Counted from the first letter of the stretch, positions 49,100-61,625 are shown. The stretch is DNA of 64,000 bases from Inia geoffrensis (GCA_036417435.1 CM070919.1:29203318-29267317), one strand, 5' to 3'. The notes: generated from the sequence alone by a model not told the origin. Made by a program: numbers and translations.

Positions 49100-50625
49100 C
49101 TTTCTCGCTTACCGGAGGAAATCTCTATTCTCAGTTTGCTCGTTCCTTACTTTTTAGTCTAATATTCATATTTCTATGGCTTATTCTGTCATGTGTTTTT
49201 TTTACCTTTTCATACAGAGATTCATACTACACGTATTTTTCTGAAACTTGACTTTTCTTCCCTCAATTTTATATTCCAGATTTTCCTCCATGTTACTGCC
49301 TATAGGACACTTTCACTGCGGCATCTTTTTCAACTGCATCATATATACTATACTTCATGAATCCTTTATACCGCTGACGAACGTCCGTGTTGTTTGTACC
49401 ATTTCAGTGTTACACATTCTGCAGCCACAGATTCACTTCACAGGTCTTCTGAAGCATGTCTCTTTAAGGTATACTGCTAGGACACTGAGTTACAGCATCT
49501 TCAGTGTTACCAGACAATGACAGATTCTTTCCCAAAGTAACTATACCATTTTCTTTTTTTGTTGGTTTTTGGTTTTTTTTGCGGTACACGGGCCTCTCAC
49601 TGTTGCGGCCTCTCCCATTGCGGAGCACAGGCTCCAGGCGCGCAGGCTCAGCGGCCGTGGCTCACGGGCCCAGCCGCTCCGCGGCATGGGGGATCTTCCC
49701 GGACCGGGGCACGAACCCGTGTGCCCTGCATCGGCAGGCGGACTCTCAACCACTGCGCCACCGGGGAAGCCCTACCATTTTTTTTTAAACCACCAGAAGT
49801 ACTTAACAATTCCAAGAACTACTTCTTTGCCAACACTTGATATTGTCCAACTTTTAAATTTCCACAAATTAGTATGTATAAAACATTTTTTATTGCAGCT
49901 TTAATTTGCAATTCCCTAGAGAACTAATTAGGTTGCAAATCCTTTCATATGATTTATTTCAAGATTAAATTCTTTATTGTTCATTTATTTTTCAACTGAA
50001 ATAGTTGATTTACAATATTGTGTCATATAAGTTTTCTTCGGGTTTTCTGCCCAGTTTTTTTTCTATTGGGTTGTTGACCTTTTCTCACTGACTTTTAAGA
50101 CTTTTAAAAAGTATCCTAGGCATAAATCCTTTTGTAAATTATACGTGTGGTAAACAATTTTCCCCACTACGTGACTTCACGTTTTAACCCTCTTTACAGA
50201 AGCTTTTGACGAAGAGAAGTTCTTCATCTCAATGTGGTTGAATTTACAACTCTTGTTCATTCATAGTTCGGAATTTTTATGTCCAACTTAAAAATATATT
50301 TGCCAATCATGTGATCACGCACATATTCTATTCTGTATTTTAAATTTTATAATTTTGTGGGTTTTTTCGCCTTGAGGTTTCAGTGAACCCCACAATAACT
50401 CCTGCATACATTGTGTAGTAGAGACCCGATTTCTGTCACTCCTCTCCCAACCGGATAAATACTTGAGGTGGTATAATATTGAATAACCTTTTCTGTCTTC
50501 ACTGGTGAGCAAAATACACCTTTGTCCATACAGGTTACATATGTGTGTGGTCTATTTCAGGGCTATCTATTGGTTTCAATGGCCTGTTTTTCTATTCCTG
50601 TAACAAAATCACACTGTTATAAAAA
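49100..50625 (-). mobile_element. Old L1M 3' portion, minus strand, split by a SINE
   Basis: On the plus strand the reverse complement of L1 is legible: 'ttttctattgggttgttgac', 'cataaatccttttgtaaatt', 'acagaagcttttgacgaaga' and 'ggtctatttcagggctatct'. The 3' UTR-type part lies before 49550. All are much diverged. A CHR SINE at 49553-49772 interrupts it. No coding potential remains. Confidence 0.7.
49553..49772 (-). mobile_element. Short-form CHR SINE nested in the old L1
   Basis: Minus-strand element starting 'gggcttccccggtggcgcag' at about 49772, with the CHR body and a T-rich (A tail complement) end at 49553-49591. The 9-base duplication 'taccatttt' lies at 49544-49552 and 49773-49781. It is close to the copies at 46529 and 59681. 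The frames on both strands here (49541-49904) are SINE translations. Confidence 0.94.
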
Positions 50626-51329
50626 AAATACATTTTATTACAGGTCCTGATATATGGTAAAGGCTAGACCTCTCAGCATGATCTTAGTGTGTCTGTTATC
50701 AGGACGTCAAGCAACCATGTAAATTTTAGAATCAGTGTGTGTCCTTACTCTCTGTCTCTCTCTTAATGTTCTCTCTCTTAATCTCTTAACTGGGATTTTA
50801 TTAAACTCTAAAAATCCATACGGGAAGAGCTGTCATCTGTGTTACTTCTGTAATCACTGCTCTTACTGTCTCTGCCTTCCTTTCCCATTATGTTCACACG
50901 CACCCTATGTAACTCCCCTCCCCTATTTCAGCCTGCGTAATTATATATATTGTCTGACATCAGGTGAAACCCTTTCTGTTTTTCAACAACTTACAAATCC
51001 TCCACAGCTCCAATCAAATGCTGCCTCATTTAGGAAATTATCCGTGATTCCTCACTGTGATTTTTCCGTCCAAAAAAGTTTCATGTTATATTTCTAATTC
51101 TTCTCATGTAGCTTAGAACATTATTTTCATATTTATGTACATACCTAACATGGCAGAAAATAAGCTTTCATTTTTGTTTATTTCCTATAGTAACTTTTAG
51201 AGCACACCTTGAATATAATCGAGAATTCTAAAGGGCAAAAAGGCGTAATAATAGGTGCTAAAGTATGTGTTATCTCACCCCCTCTTTTCCTGGATGCCTT
51301 ATGATCTATTTGTCACTTTGCATATATTA
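50626..51329 (+). repeat. Probable L2 LINE fragment within unique DNA
   Basis: About 50870-51110 carries 'tgtctgacatcaggtgaaac'-like and 'caaatgctgcctcatttagg', 'aaattatccgtgattcctca' phrases. These fit the L2 segment that normally reads 'aaatgccacctcctccaggaagccttccctgattcc'. The remaining sequence is unassigned. Confidence 0.45.
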
Positions 51330-51495
51330 CCTTATTTACATATAGCTTTATTGCAATTATGCTATACTTAGGTATTATTATGCTCTCCTTACACATGAGG
51401 GTCAGGTGCATACACACAACAAGTGAGCAGAGCTGGGATTAAGGTCTAGACCCAACCTCAAAGTCCGTTCACTTCCCGAACCACCGTGAACTGCA
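51330..51495 (-). repeat. MIR SINE fragment
   Basis: 'acatgagggtcaggtgca', 'agtgagcagagctgggatta' and 'agtccgttcacttcccgaac' are the inverted MIR core and head in order. Confidence 0.6.
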
Positions 51496-54060
51496 AACAG
51501 CTGACAGAGCAGGGATCTTGCATGAGGTCCCTTGCACTGACCAAGATGGGAAAGCCAGAATAATGTAGTCATAGGGACGGCATCTCAGACAAGGAGGTCC
51601 TACCAGATAAAACTGGCTTTTCTTCCATGCACACAACTTACTCCCATTCCGTCAGGTTCTTGACTCCCTGAGTAGATTTGAGAGCTAATGAGTAGATCTG
51701 GCTACAACTTCCAAGAGGAAAGTTGAACCATTAACGACGAATCACAGAATATCACGCCTTTTATGGGTCCCTAGTATTTGCTGAGGCAGAGAAACAATTT
51801 AGCAACCATGCACTGCTTCAAATTGGAGGCGAACTAACTGGATGACATATAATTAGAAACTCAATGTTTCATTTTGGAATTTATTATTTATTGTAATATA
51901 TAGGTTAGGAAATTAATAGGTTAATTTAGTAAAATACACTAAAAACATGCAGGCACATGATTTGAAGGTAATTTAACAAATGGAAAAGAAGTTTAAAAAA
52001 TACAAAGAAATCCTCAAGACATTCACATCTTCTACCACCTCCAATTTCCTCACCTGGTGATTAATTTTTTGCTTTAGCTGTCATGTAACTCAAAGAACTG
52101 GTTCCAGTTTGCACAGTGTGACAGTTACAAACAGTATAAAAAAAAATCTCTCCCTTGAACAACATGAGCACTAGTCAAATCTTCTCACATAAATAAAAGG
52201 GTCAATCAGCCTTCACAGGCTGCCACCTTCCTACTGACAATGACATCTAATTGTATTCCACAAAATCCCAAATAATTCTTAACTCAATTCTCTAATTAAG
52301 CTAAGACCCTTTAAGCTTAGTAACCTTAAACATTACACCATGACTGTCAGGTGTGATTAAATTTTTCTAGACTTTATAATCTTCTCTTGATCAAAAAATA
52401 TGACTTTTAACATAAAACTCTATTTGTAATAGACGAACCTGACCATATTAATTCTCAACCAAAAGTTAACCAAAGCCACCCTACAAAAAAATGGGACTGA
52501 CACAGGATAGAATAAAACACTACTAAGTTTTATAGAGTGGTAACCAAATGCTATTCTTTAAGAAGCCTTTTTTTATTACTTACATTATTTAACCTTCATA
52601 ACAACCTTAGCAACTCTATCATGCTATTTTGGTTTTGTTCTCATACTGTAGAAGAGAAGGTTGAATGTAAAACAATTAAAATAAAATCATAATATAATGC
52701 AATGCCTCCCCAATTAACAGAGTTATAAACAGTAGAAAGGAGTTTGGGAATCTTCTCGAATCTTTACTCATAGTTCTTTCCAGCACTTGCCTATTATATA
52801 CATGTCATAATACAATGTAAACACAATATTATGAATGCATTTTCAAATAGTAGAAAAATATTAATCAGCCTAACTTTCCTAATGATTCACACTTTAGAAC
52901 ACTTGAAGCGTTCATAATGACCTATTCATTTTTGTAACCCTGAGGTCAGCTAGAACCAACCCCCAGGGTTCAAATCTGTTTTCCATTGCAGCATACTGAA
53001 TTCTGCGTGAACAGACTATTGTTAGTTCTTTAAAAATGCACTCATCTATTTAAAGGGACCTAAAAGAGCTTACTGGAGCAGTAACCAAGGTATGCAAAAA
53101 TCCTGGGCTAAACTTGGGGTTTGGAGAGACAAGCTCTCAGTCTCAGTACTTCCCACAACACTAAGTTTTTGAACAGAAAATAAATATTATGAGAGAAGTG
53201 GAAGTATCTGCCCCCATACACATGTCAGTTCTCTTTCCACCAACGCTGTTACTATCAGCACCTGGGAGAGCTCCCCACTCCCCCCTTCCTTCTTCCCCTT
53301 TCTGAGGGTTGTTGCAATGAACACCTCTGATTCCTTCCGTCACTTGCCATCACTGCCACTGCTGCTTGGGCTAATTTGTGTCTCCTCACATGCTACTCCT
53401 TCTGCCCCACCACTGAGACGCGGCCCTTCATGCTTGCTCCTCCGTGGTGGGTCAACTCACTTCTCATCCCACCTAGGAAACTGCTGGCAAGTCCATGGTA
53501 TATGACTCACAATTGGATTCAATATCTACTATGAGAACTATCATTTTTTATTTTATGCAATGCAATGCATAATGGAGACTTAAGAAGGTGCTCATGTTTT
53601 CCAAGATAAATTTCAGGATTCAGTACCTTAGCCAAATTTTTTTTCCTCAAGATATAAATAAATTCAGTTGTATGAGTTTATAAAGGTATTAAACTCAAAC
53701 CACATTCTCCTATATGTATAATATATTCCCTATTTTGAAGCATTTATATTGTTGTACTGTCAGCTTATATATAACCCTACCTAGGTTAAAAAATAAATAG
53801 ATCAGAATTAGGTATCATGAAACAACTGTTGAGGCATTCTGACTCTAGAATGAGTCTTTAAATTTGTTTTTATTTACTTAATAATGTTTTAATATTTGTG
53901 AATATGTATTCTTTCTAAGTCTCTGAGTATAATAATATATCCACAATATACAGTTGTTTTGTTTTTTGTTTTTTTTAAACAGGACGAGACAAGGTGTAGT
54001 AAGTGTCAGGAGTCAGGAAGGGCTTCACAGAGGAGATGCTTTTTTTTTTTTTTTTTCAAG
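51496..54060. other. Intergenic, no gene seen
   Basis: 51500-51840 might be an unnamed LTR ('gagtagatctggctacaact', 'ccaagaggaaagttgaac'). A MIR3-like part lies at about 52560-52680. A T run of about 18 sits at 54041-54058. No frame has family resemblance. Confidence 0.45.
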
Positions 54061-54084
54061 AAGATGTTGGGGGTAGGAGTTCAT

Positions 54085-54365
54085 TAATTTATTTATTTAT
54101 TTTGGCTGTGTTGGGTCTTCGTTTCTGTGCGAGGGCTTTCCCTAGTTGAGGCAAGCGGGGGCCACTCTTCATCGCGGTGGGCAGGCCCCTCACTATTGTG
54201 GCCTCTCTTGTTGCGGAGCACAGGCTCCAGACGCGCAGGCTCAGTAGTTGTGGCTCACGGGCCCAGCTGCTCCGCGGCATGTGGGATCCTTCCAGACCAG
54301 GGCTCGAACGCGTGTCCCCTGCATTAGCAGGCAGACTCTCAACCACTGTGCCACCAGGGAAGCCC
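54085..54365 (-). mobile_element. CHR SINE, intermediate form
   Basis: Minus-strand element starting 'gggcttccctggtggcacag' at about 54365. Its middle has the 'gagaggccacaatagtgagg' block seen in the short copies, yet it also continues into the 'gaagacccaacacagccaaa' 3' part and AAATA tail of the long copies. It therefore links the two forms. A flanking duplication was not resolved. Confidence 0.92.
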
Positions 54366-56500
54366 ATATAGTTATTTTAAAGATTAAATTGAGATCATAC
54401 ATGTGAAATCATAAACATATTGTAAGAATGCAAGAAATGCTAGGTTTTATGAATATCAGCATGACTCCTCAGTAAATGTAGTTTGAACTCCCATATGAGA
54501 GCACGTGTTACAATAATGAAGCATACAGATATACTATGAGCCATATATAGAACTTTGAAAGTGTACTTTAATAACGCTGTAAGTTTTGGCTCATTATATA
54601 TATTGAATATCTGTACCTTAAACTCACTCAAATATTCTGTAATATACTTTAGGTAAAAAAATAATAATAATAATGTCTTGTCTCTTAATCAATGAGCTAC
54701 ACAGTAATAGAACAGGCATAGAAACAAAATAGTGAGATTTTCAGGTGAATGGTCCACTCTCTCATTTTAAAGCCCTGTTAATTTAGATTCTATGGGGGTG
54801 AAATATTTTGTTCACTCAGCTGGTTGATATTACCATTTTGATTATAATCTAAGTGTCCTGATTCTAAAATCCATGGTATATTTTGGTACAAACATTTATA
54901 ATTATGTTAACATATGTAGGCTATACAAAATATAACTGAGTTTTGGCCGAAGATCTTTATGGACCAAGTACTTCAGGGGTTTATAAAGTCCTTTAAAACA
55001 GTCTTCTAACTACCATAAAACCAATAACTCAAGAGTGTATTCTGCTGTCCTATTCATCCTGGGTTGCTTTGTAATCCATCATGATATTTAAAAGCTGATA
55101 AATTATGTTGCAGTGTGATTCATTTTGCTTTTGTGTATTATCTTCTGTACAGAGAAAGAAAATTTGTGTCACCCAAGCTTCAAAGAATAAAAAGTATTCA
55201 ATTCGCAAAAATCCAAAATGCTGGAAAGGCTTCCCAAAATACTCAGGTTCTCCATCCCTGAAAAGACTGAGCCAAATCCTTTCCTTTTGTAATTTTTAAT
55301 TTAATTACCAGCATACATAATTTACACACTCAAACCATTTACAACCACTTCTTCATATAGTTTTATAGCCTCTAACAGAATTGTTTCCTCCCACTCTGAC
55401 AGTCACACTACCTTGTGGGAGGAGTAGCTGGACAGCTGGATAAAATATGCCCAGGCACTACAGCATCCCAAGAATTGCAGGGGTGCTGCAAACAGCCCGT
55501 CCATTGTGAAGGCTGCTGCGGTGTTCTTGTGATAAGCTCTGATTAGCAGCGCTGCCCATTCTAACTACTCTAAATTGCACACACTGAACTCTGACACAGT
55601 GGCAGCAAATCTTCCTGAGAAGCCGCTGAAACACTGCAAAAGTTGTTCTGAGATTTAAGTCTTGGAAACACAGTCACTGAATTATTGTCTCAGGAATCCA
55701 GGAAGGACTGTATCTACTGTCTGACTGGCGAGAGGCAGCTCTGTGCTCCCCCGCCTCATATTATGTTCCCCGTCTGGGCCAGGCTATTTCAACTCTAAGA
55801 CTTCAGAGAGGTGGACTGAGATGCCCACAGATGCCCCCCGTCCACAGAAAGTTAAAGGAGAAACGGACCCCAGTCTCTTAGGCTAGATAAGACAGGAACC
55901 TTCTAGTTCATGCCTCACCAGCATAAACTTTGTAGTATCAGTATCTTATCAAGACAGGCATTTCTTTGCCCAAGGAGATTATCACTTATATTTACTTTGA
56001 AACAAGCAATACCCTCCCCATTGGCAGATGACCTGCCATTAGAGTCAAGGTGCCTGCATCACTTTGTGGAGAAGTACCTGGTTAAATACTGTTTCACACG
56101 GCAGCAATTACAAGCATTAAACAGCATTTGCCTTCAATGACTCATATCGTGGTTGTTCAGCAAAAACCTCCAAACAGGTTAAATTATTTACATCTACTAG
56201 TCAACCCATGAAGGGAGGAAAAAGGGCAGAGTCATATCTTCCCAAGAAAACTCTAAATTAAATATGATTAAATAACCGTAAAACAGAATGAAAGGAGGGG
56301 AGAGAAGGAAGCAAGAAAAAATAGTTAGCAATAGGCTAAAAGAAAATGTGAACAGTAAAAATAAAAATAAAAAACCAGAGTGAGCAAACGTGCAAAAGTC
56401 ACATACAACTTAGACAGGTATAGTCTTTAACTCCACTTGCTAAAACCTAGAGTTGATTTCGTGTATACATGTGCACACAGTGAATTTTCCTATTTGGTTC
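54366..56500. other. Intergenic, no gene seen
   Basis: An ATA run lies at 54660-54675. 55400-55800 is unique and GC-richer and could be regulatory, but nothing specific supports it. Several short frames have no family resemblance. Confidence 0.45.
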
Positions 56501-56746
56501 CAGGTGCTCATGGCAGGTAAGAACAGCGATAATCTACAGCAATGCAGGCTTGCCACTGGCCCTCACTTCTCAACAGGTAGGTATCCGCCACAAGGCTCTG
56601 TCCATTACACATGCCCATACTGTCAGCAAGTGTCAATTACAGGACCAAGTGGGAGGCGATAAGCCCTCCACAAGTGTAGCTCCTGTGACCCCTGTCCAAA
56701 GTGTGCGTGTCATGTGAAGAGTTTCTTCAAAGGAGTAATGAAATAA
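56453..56746 (+). pseudogene. Cysteine-rich frame with one in-frame stop
   Basis: A single frame reads YPPQGSVHYTCPYCQQVSIT up to a TAA at 56660-56662. It resumes after the stop as HKCSSCDPCPKCACHVKSFF and ends at TAA 56744-56746, overlapping an AATAAA at 56742-56747. Four CxxC-like pairs in about 45 codons suggest a metal-binding fold. The first half vaguely recalls the start of LITAF-type zinc ribbons, but the hydrophobic insertion of that family is missing. It could be a decayed small gene, an exon or chance. Splice-like signals (acceptor ending about 56503, donors at 56516 and 56577) lie within it. Confidence 0.22.
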
Positions 56747-56864
56747 AAATGTCCTGAATTTGATGAATTGAGATGAGTTACTTTGAGGTGGCAGGTCTCT
56801 CTCGTTTAAATGTAAATCCTGCAGTTAATTTTAGAAATGTAAAGGATCACAGAGATCATATAAT

Positions 56865-56950
56865 CAGATGCTCTCATTTTACAGGAGAAGACACTGAAGG
56901 TCAGAGAAAGTAAGCCTCTTGCCTAAAACAACACCAGTAAAATACTAACT
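56865..56950 (-). repeat. MIR SINE fragment
   Basis: 'cattttacaggagaagacac' and 'tgaaggtcagagaaagtaag' are the inverted MIR core. Confidence 0.6.
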
Positions 56951-57009
56951 GTAAGTATATATAACGAGTCTTCAACAGGCATCCATCCGACTATGTGTCA
57001 TCTATGTTT

Positions 57010-57900
57010 TCTGATCAATTTCTTCTTTCATTTTCCACAGCTCTTGCAAACTATGTATTCCTCTGGTCAAAAGCTCTAACGTTTCTCTTCTCATTCCTCA
57101 TTGATAATCTTATCCACCACTACAGTGAAAACGATGGAAGCCAACTTCCTCTCCCAACTAATCAATAATGCCTGTCTGCCTATCTATCTACCTATCTATC
57201 TATCTATCTATCTATCATCCATCTCTTCACCTTTGGCTGCATTCACTGTTTTTTCTCCTGACACCAAAAGCAGGTTTCACCTCTCTTATTTAGAGCTCTC
57301 TATTTACTATTTACTATTATTTATTATTCCCTTCTGCTCTCTGAAAAAAAAAATCTTACATGAGCAATCATGTCTTCTATAGTTACATGTATACTTACAG
57401 CTCATCATAAACCCATGATCTGTGTCTTTTTCAAACATACAGACATATGCACAAATTTTCCTTTGGGCCAATGTCCCATTCCAGATACCATGGTATACAG
57501 CACCTTCTTCTTATATCCAAGTTTCTTAAGTTTTAAATATTTTGCTTTATATTCCTAATCACCTACTCTTCAAACCACTCCCATATTTCTCTGATCCCAT
57601 CACTCCAACATGAGTTTCTGAGAAACAACATGAACTCCATGATGCTCTAATCCCGACAAGCGGTTTAAGTCCTCATCCTGCTCGAGTCCTCAGCAGTGTC
57701 CTGGACATCATCAACAATGCACGAATCACCCTCCCAAACTTCTGAAGGTGCATCTGGCTTGAACCCATCTCCTTGTGTGTCTGTCACCTAATTTCACTAC
57801 CCCCTTTCTGCAAAAGTTCTAGAAACGCCATTTATGCTTACTGACCATTTCTTTACCTACTCTGCATCCACGCACCATCCCGTGGCAACAGTGCTGTCCG
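57010..57900 (+). repeat. L2/CR1-clade LINE fossil, including an RT-derived piece
   Basis: 'taagtcctcatcctgctcg' followed by 'agtcctcagcagtgtcctgg' and 'acatcatcaacaatgc' resembles the CR1/L2 RT region that encodes 'SVLxLLDLSAAFDTVDH'. Neighbouring C- and T-rich sequence fits the same ancient LINE. Divergence is high and limits are unclear. Confidence 0.35.
57181..57216. repeat. (CTAT)n microsatellite
   Basis: About nine tetranucleotide units with one CTAC variant. Confidence 0.93.
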
Positions 57901-58870
57901 TACTGCAGCCCTTAAAAGATGAAGAGGTGGGAACAGACACTGGAGTGGCCTATTCAGCTTTGCATTTTTCCAAAAGTGCTTCAGGTGGGGTTGGATGTGA
58001 GATTGCTGATGAAAGAGCTTTCTATCACCTTGACTGAGACTATTTAGGTGGTTTTTGCGGTTGGTCTGTAGAGAAATGAAGGTGTCTTCCACTACAGCGG
58101 TGGGGGTTGGAATGAGCATGAGGGTACAGATGTGAGAGATGTACGGGAGACACAATGAACAGGACACAATCAGATGTTGACAGAGAGGATGGAGTCAAGA
58201 TTCTCTACCAGACTTCTACACTGAGCAACCGGGCAGTGTAGATGGCAGTGGTGTTTACTGAGACACTGCACAGAGGAAGAGAAGAAGGATGTATCGGGAT
58301 GGAATTCAGACGTTCAGAACTTCATCACTAGAACAGTAATAGCCAGCAGGTAGTTGGACATGTAGAATTAGAGATCAGAAGAAAAGGCTGAGATGGAATT
58401 ATATCTAGGAGTCCTCTGGCATCCATCTACTTATTCAAATCTTACTTATTAAGTACCTGCTTACTGTATACCAGGTACAGTTGTAGGCTCTAGAAGTATA
58501 CAGTAATGGGGGGGAAACAAAATTATGCACCTTTATGGATTTTACATTTGATCTGGTGAAATAAAAAGAAGACATATTAAACAAATAAATTATATACTGC
58601 GCTGGATGGTGATATGTATTATAAATTAGAAGTAGGCTGGTGTAAGGGAAACAGGGCGTACTTGAGTAGGGTGATGCCTTTTTGACACACAGATATATAG
58701 ATGAAAAGTGCAGCTGTGAAAATTCACAAGCTGAAATCTTTCCAGTGCACTGTGGGAAAGAAAAACCAGGGGTATGTTCATGAAAGTTCTTATAGAGGAG
58801 GGGGTGGTCATAAGGGTACGATAGCCAAGATAAAAATGTGTCTAAAGAGGAAGGAAGTTTCCACTCTATG
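57901..58870. repeat. Ancient mammalian interspersed repeat pieces, family not named
   Basis: 58425-58620 has a MIR-like 'tattaagtacctgcttactg', 'taccaggtacagttgtaggc' start followed by 'ttatggattttacatttga' and 'aaacaaataaatta'. 58140-58400 has 'gtagttggacatgtagaatt'-type phrases. Both are parts of a widespread mammalian repeat that I recognise by pattern but cannot name. Confidence 0.35.
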
Positions 58871-59039
58871 AAATCTGGAGGCAACACAGTTAAACTAAAG
58901 ACTCGGGAAGAATAACAGCCTTCCCAGTATTATCTTAGAGTGGAGTTCAATTCTCTTAATGTGCAAGTTCTTAATCGACAAGATCTAGCCACTATCCCTC
59001 TCCAACCTCATCCCCGGCTGCCGTCTTTGTCACTCAATT
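58871..59039. other. Intergenic, no recognised feature
   Basis: Short unassigned stretch. Confidence 0.4.
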
Positions 59040-59345
59040 CTACTGTAACACACTTCCCTCAACATGTTAAGTGCGTTGTTTATTGTGCTCCAGACTCAGA
59101 GCCCCTGCACCTGTATTTCTTATGCCTACAATATTAGTCAACCACTGTCCGACTGGCTGATAGACCCACCTTATCTGTTAGCCTAGGCTCACTTCGCGGA
59201 GAAGCCTTCCTGACTCTCCCAGGCTGGCGGAAGTTGCTGTCACATAAGCCTCCATAACAATGTGAGCACTCCTCCACAGCACTCATCACTCTGTGTGAAT
59301 TTAGTTTCTACATCTCCCTTAGTGTTAGGGCCCCTTTTGGGTTCA
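59040..59345 (+). repeat. L2 LINE 3' fragment
   Basis: 'gcggagaagccttcctgact', 'actcatcactctgtgtgaat' and 'ttagtttctacatctccctt' follow the L2 3' sequence order. Confidence 0.55.
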
Positions 59346-59513
59346 GAGTATTCAGCCACTTCTTTTCATTAGACCTACTTAATTATCTACTTATTTTCCT
59401 CCTTGAGATTACAGACACTGCTCCATCAACCCCTAAGCTCTCCATGTGTCTTTCCTTCCAGGTGGACGCTTGTCTTCCTCTGTCCTATCTAATGCTTTCT
59501 GACTGAACTGTTT

Positions 59514-59640
59514 AGGAGAGAAGAGAGAAAGAGAGGGTAAAAAGAGGAGAGGAAACGAAGGAGGAGATGGGGAGAAGGAAAGGGAGGGAAAAGTACAGGG
59601 AGCGAAAGAGGAAGACAAGGAATAGGAGTAAGAAGTAAAG
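59514..59640. repeat. Purine-rich (GA)n-like tract, 127 bases
   Basis: Nearly all A and G on the plus strand, with only a few scattered T and C. No regular unit. Such tracts can form triplex DNA. Confidence 0.85.
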
Positions 59641-59680
59641 GCATCCTTAATTATTTTTCATAGAAAGTGTCTATGCTATT

Positions 59681-59894
59681 TTTTTTTTTTTTTTTTTTTT
59701 TTGCGGTACACGGGCCTCTCACTGCTGTGGCCTCTCCCGTTGCGGAGCACAGGCTCCGGACGCGCAGGCTCAGCGGCCATGGCTCACGGGCCCAGCTGCT
59801 CCGCGGCATGTGGGATCCTCCTGGACCAGGGCACGAACCCGCGTCCCCTGCATCGGCAGGTGGACTCCCAACCACTGCACCACCAGGGAAGCCC
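59681..59894 (-). mobile_element. Short-form CHR SINE
   Basis: Minus-strand element starting 'gggcttccctggtggtgcag' at 59894, with a tail seen as a run of 22 or more T at 59679-59702. A weak duplication ('tctatgct'/'tctatact') lies beside it at about 59670 and 59896. Frames at 59651-59916 on both strands are SINE translations. Confidence 0.94.
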
Positions 59895-59896
59895 AT

Positions 59897-61000
59897 CTAT
59901 ACTTTTTAAAGTATAGATTATATACAAATTTTACAGGCCCTACTTTTAATTATTTTTTTTCCTTTAAGTGCAAGAATCAAGCATAATCACAAAAGACAAT
60001 TTAATGAAGACTGAGAGTATTATGTAATATTTCTACACATAATACTCTGGTATATGTGTATCCGGTTCACAGCAGGACAAATAAGAACCATTGCCCAGTA
60101 CCTCCTATAACTCTCACATAACTCAGAGGAAAAGGGTCTATTTCTTAAGTGAATGTCACCTCCTTCCTGCTTCTATGGGACTTTCTGATAACCTGTAGGC
60201 TTTGCTGACATCACCTATGCCTGCTGGGTACCTTGTTGTCCACTGGATACAAGTAGCGGGGAAACAGAGGTCATAGGCTTTTCAAAGACAATGCCGTTCT
60301 TAGAGGAGTTGCTCTAAACAGGTTACATGAAGGCTTCCAAAAAGTGATATTTTATAATTGAGCAACGATACCTACTTTTAATCCCTCAGCATTGAGTTCG
60401 AGTTCAGGGATCACTGTTAACATTAGGGAAAACAGCACTGTCACCACTGCCCAGACCCACACTTGATTTACACAGCAAAGGAGGGGATGTACATGCTTTA
60501 ACTTAAATATCAAGTGGAAATCTGGAAAACAATATAACTCCTGGAAGATTGCAGGGCTGTTCTTTCCTAAGACATCAACATTTTTGGAGAGACAGGATAC
60601 TTCCTCCTTGGACGGAGTGGGGAGGGGAGCTCAGGGTGCAGGGCTCAGCCTCAGGCACAGGTGCCCTGTGGCTCAGGGTGGGCAGGTCTGTCTCTGGCTA
60701 TTATGGAACTTTCCTGAAGCTGGAGACACAAACGTGTGTGTCCCTACCAACTGCATCGAACTACTTGAATGGGCCTGGTATGAGTCTATAATTTCTTCTA
60801 CTGCATTGAAATTCTGGCTCAAAGGCATACATCACAGCATAATAGGGATTCGTTTATGGCACAAACGGCTAAAAACAGCAACGGAAAAAAAAAAAAAAAA
60901 ACCCTGAAAAATCATTCACATTAACTCTGCGTGTGCTCTGACACGGTGTTTCATGCCGTTTGGACTGAACACGAGTATCCTGCAAGAGTGAGAAAGTGCA
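59897..61000. other. Intergenic, no gene seen
   Basis: An A run of 18 lies near 60884-60901. The 107-codon frame at 60584-60907 ends in that run and has no recognisable domain. Confidence 0.45.
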
Positions 61001-61429
61001 GAAAAGCACACAGGCAACATGCTGGCTCCCTTTCTTCATTCCAGAAAGTGCAAGCCTGGGATTCCGTTTAAATGAGGACACACTGATGAGACAGAAAATG
61101 CCAAGTACAGAGTCCAGGGCACGATTATCTGACAGGACAATAAAAGCCCGAGTGGCCAGGATGGATTCTCCTGTGTCCCTGAGCTGAGTCTTCTTGACTC
61201 TCTTCATTTCTGGGAATTACAAATGAGCTCTACAGAAGGCTACTTCCTTTTCCCTGTACCTGCAGGACGAAACACGTGCCAGGTGTTTCTACCCTCTGAT
61301 ATTTATAGCCCCCACTCCCCAGTTTTATTGCCTCATCCCTTCAGCCTCAAGACTTGATGTCACTTAAATGAAAACCCTTTTAATTAGAGGAAATATCCGG
61401 GGCTATTACCAATTGCAAATGAATGCTGA
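61001..61429. promoter_or_regulatory. Candidate conserved noncoding element
   Basis: Repeat-free sequence with motifs such as 'aattgcaaatgaatg' (61411-61425), TAATTAG at 61381 and 'gattatctgacaggacaata'. It looks like vertebrate enhancer DNA, but only alignment can tell. Confidence 0.22.
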
Positions 61430-61625
61430 CGATAGTAGCTAGTATCTGTACAGCACTTTCACATTATCTATTCCGATTAATCCTTTATAGAAATTAAGAA
61501 GGTGATGATGGTTTATTTATCTTACAGAAAACATTCAGATCAACTGTAATTCCCCAAAGCCACCAACTGGCTGCAGGTGGCAGAGGCAGGGTCAGAATCT
61601 ATTATGGGTCCAGGCAATCCGGCCC
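61430..61625 (-). repeat. MIR/MIR3 SINE fragment
   Basis: 'agtatctgtacagcactttc', 'acattatctattcc' and 'ctggctgcaggtggcagagg' follow an inverted MIR3 layout. Confidence 0.55.

Noticed and set aside
56660..56746. Metallothionein pseudogene
   Set aside because: The cysteine spacing and the flanking residues do not follow metallothionein, and the 5' half has no similarity.
60584..60907. 107-codon frame ending in a lysine run
   Set aside because: The ending is a translated A run, the frame overlaps another in a different register, and there is no recognisable domain.
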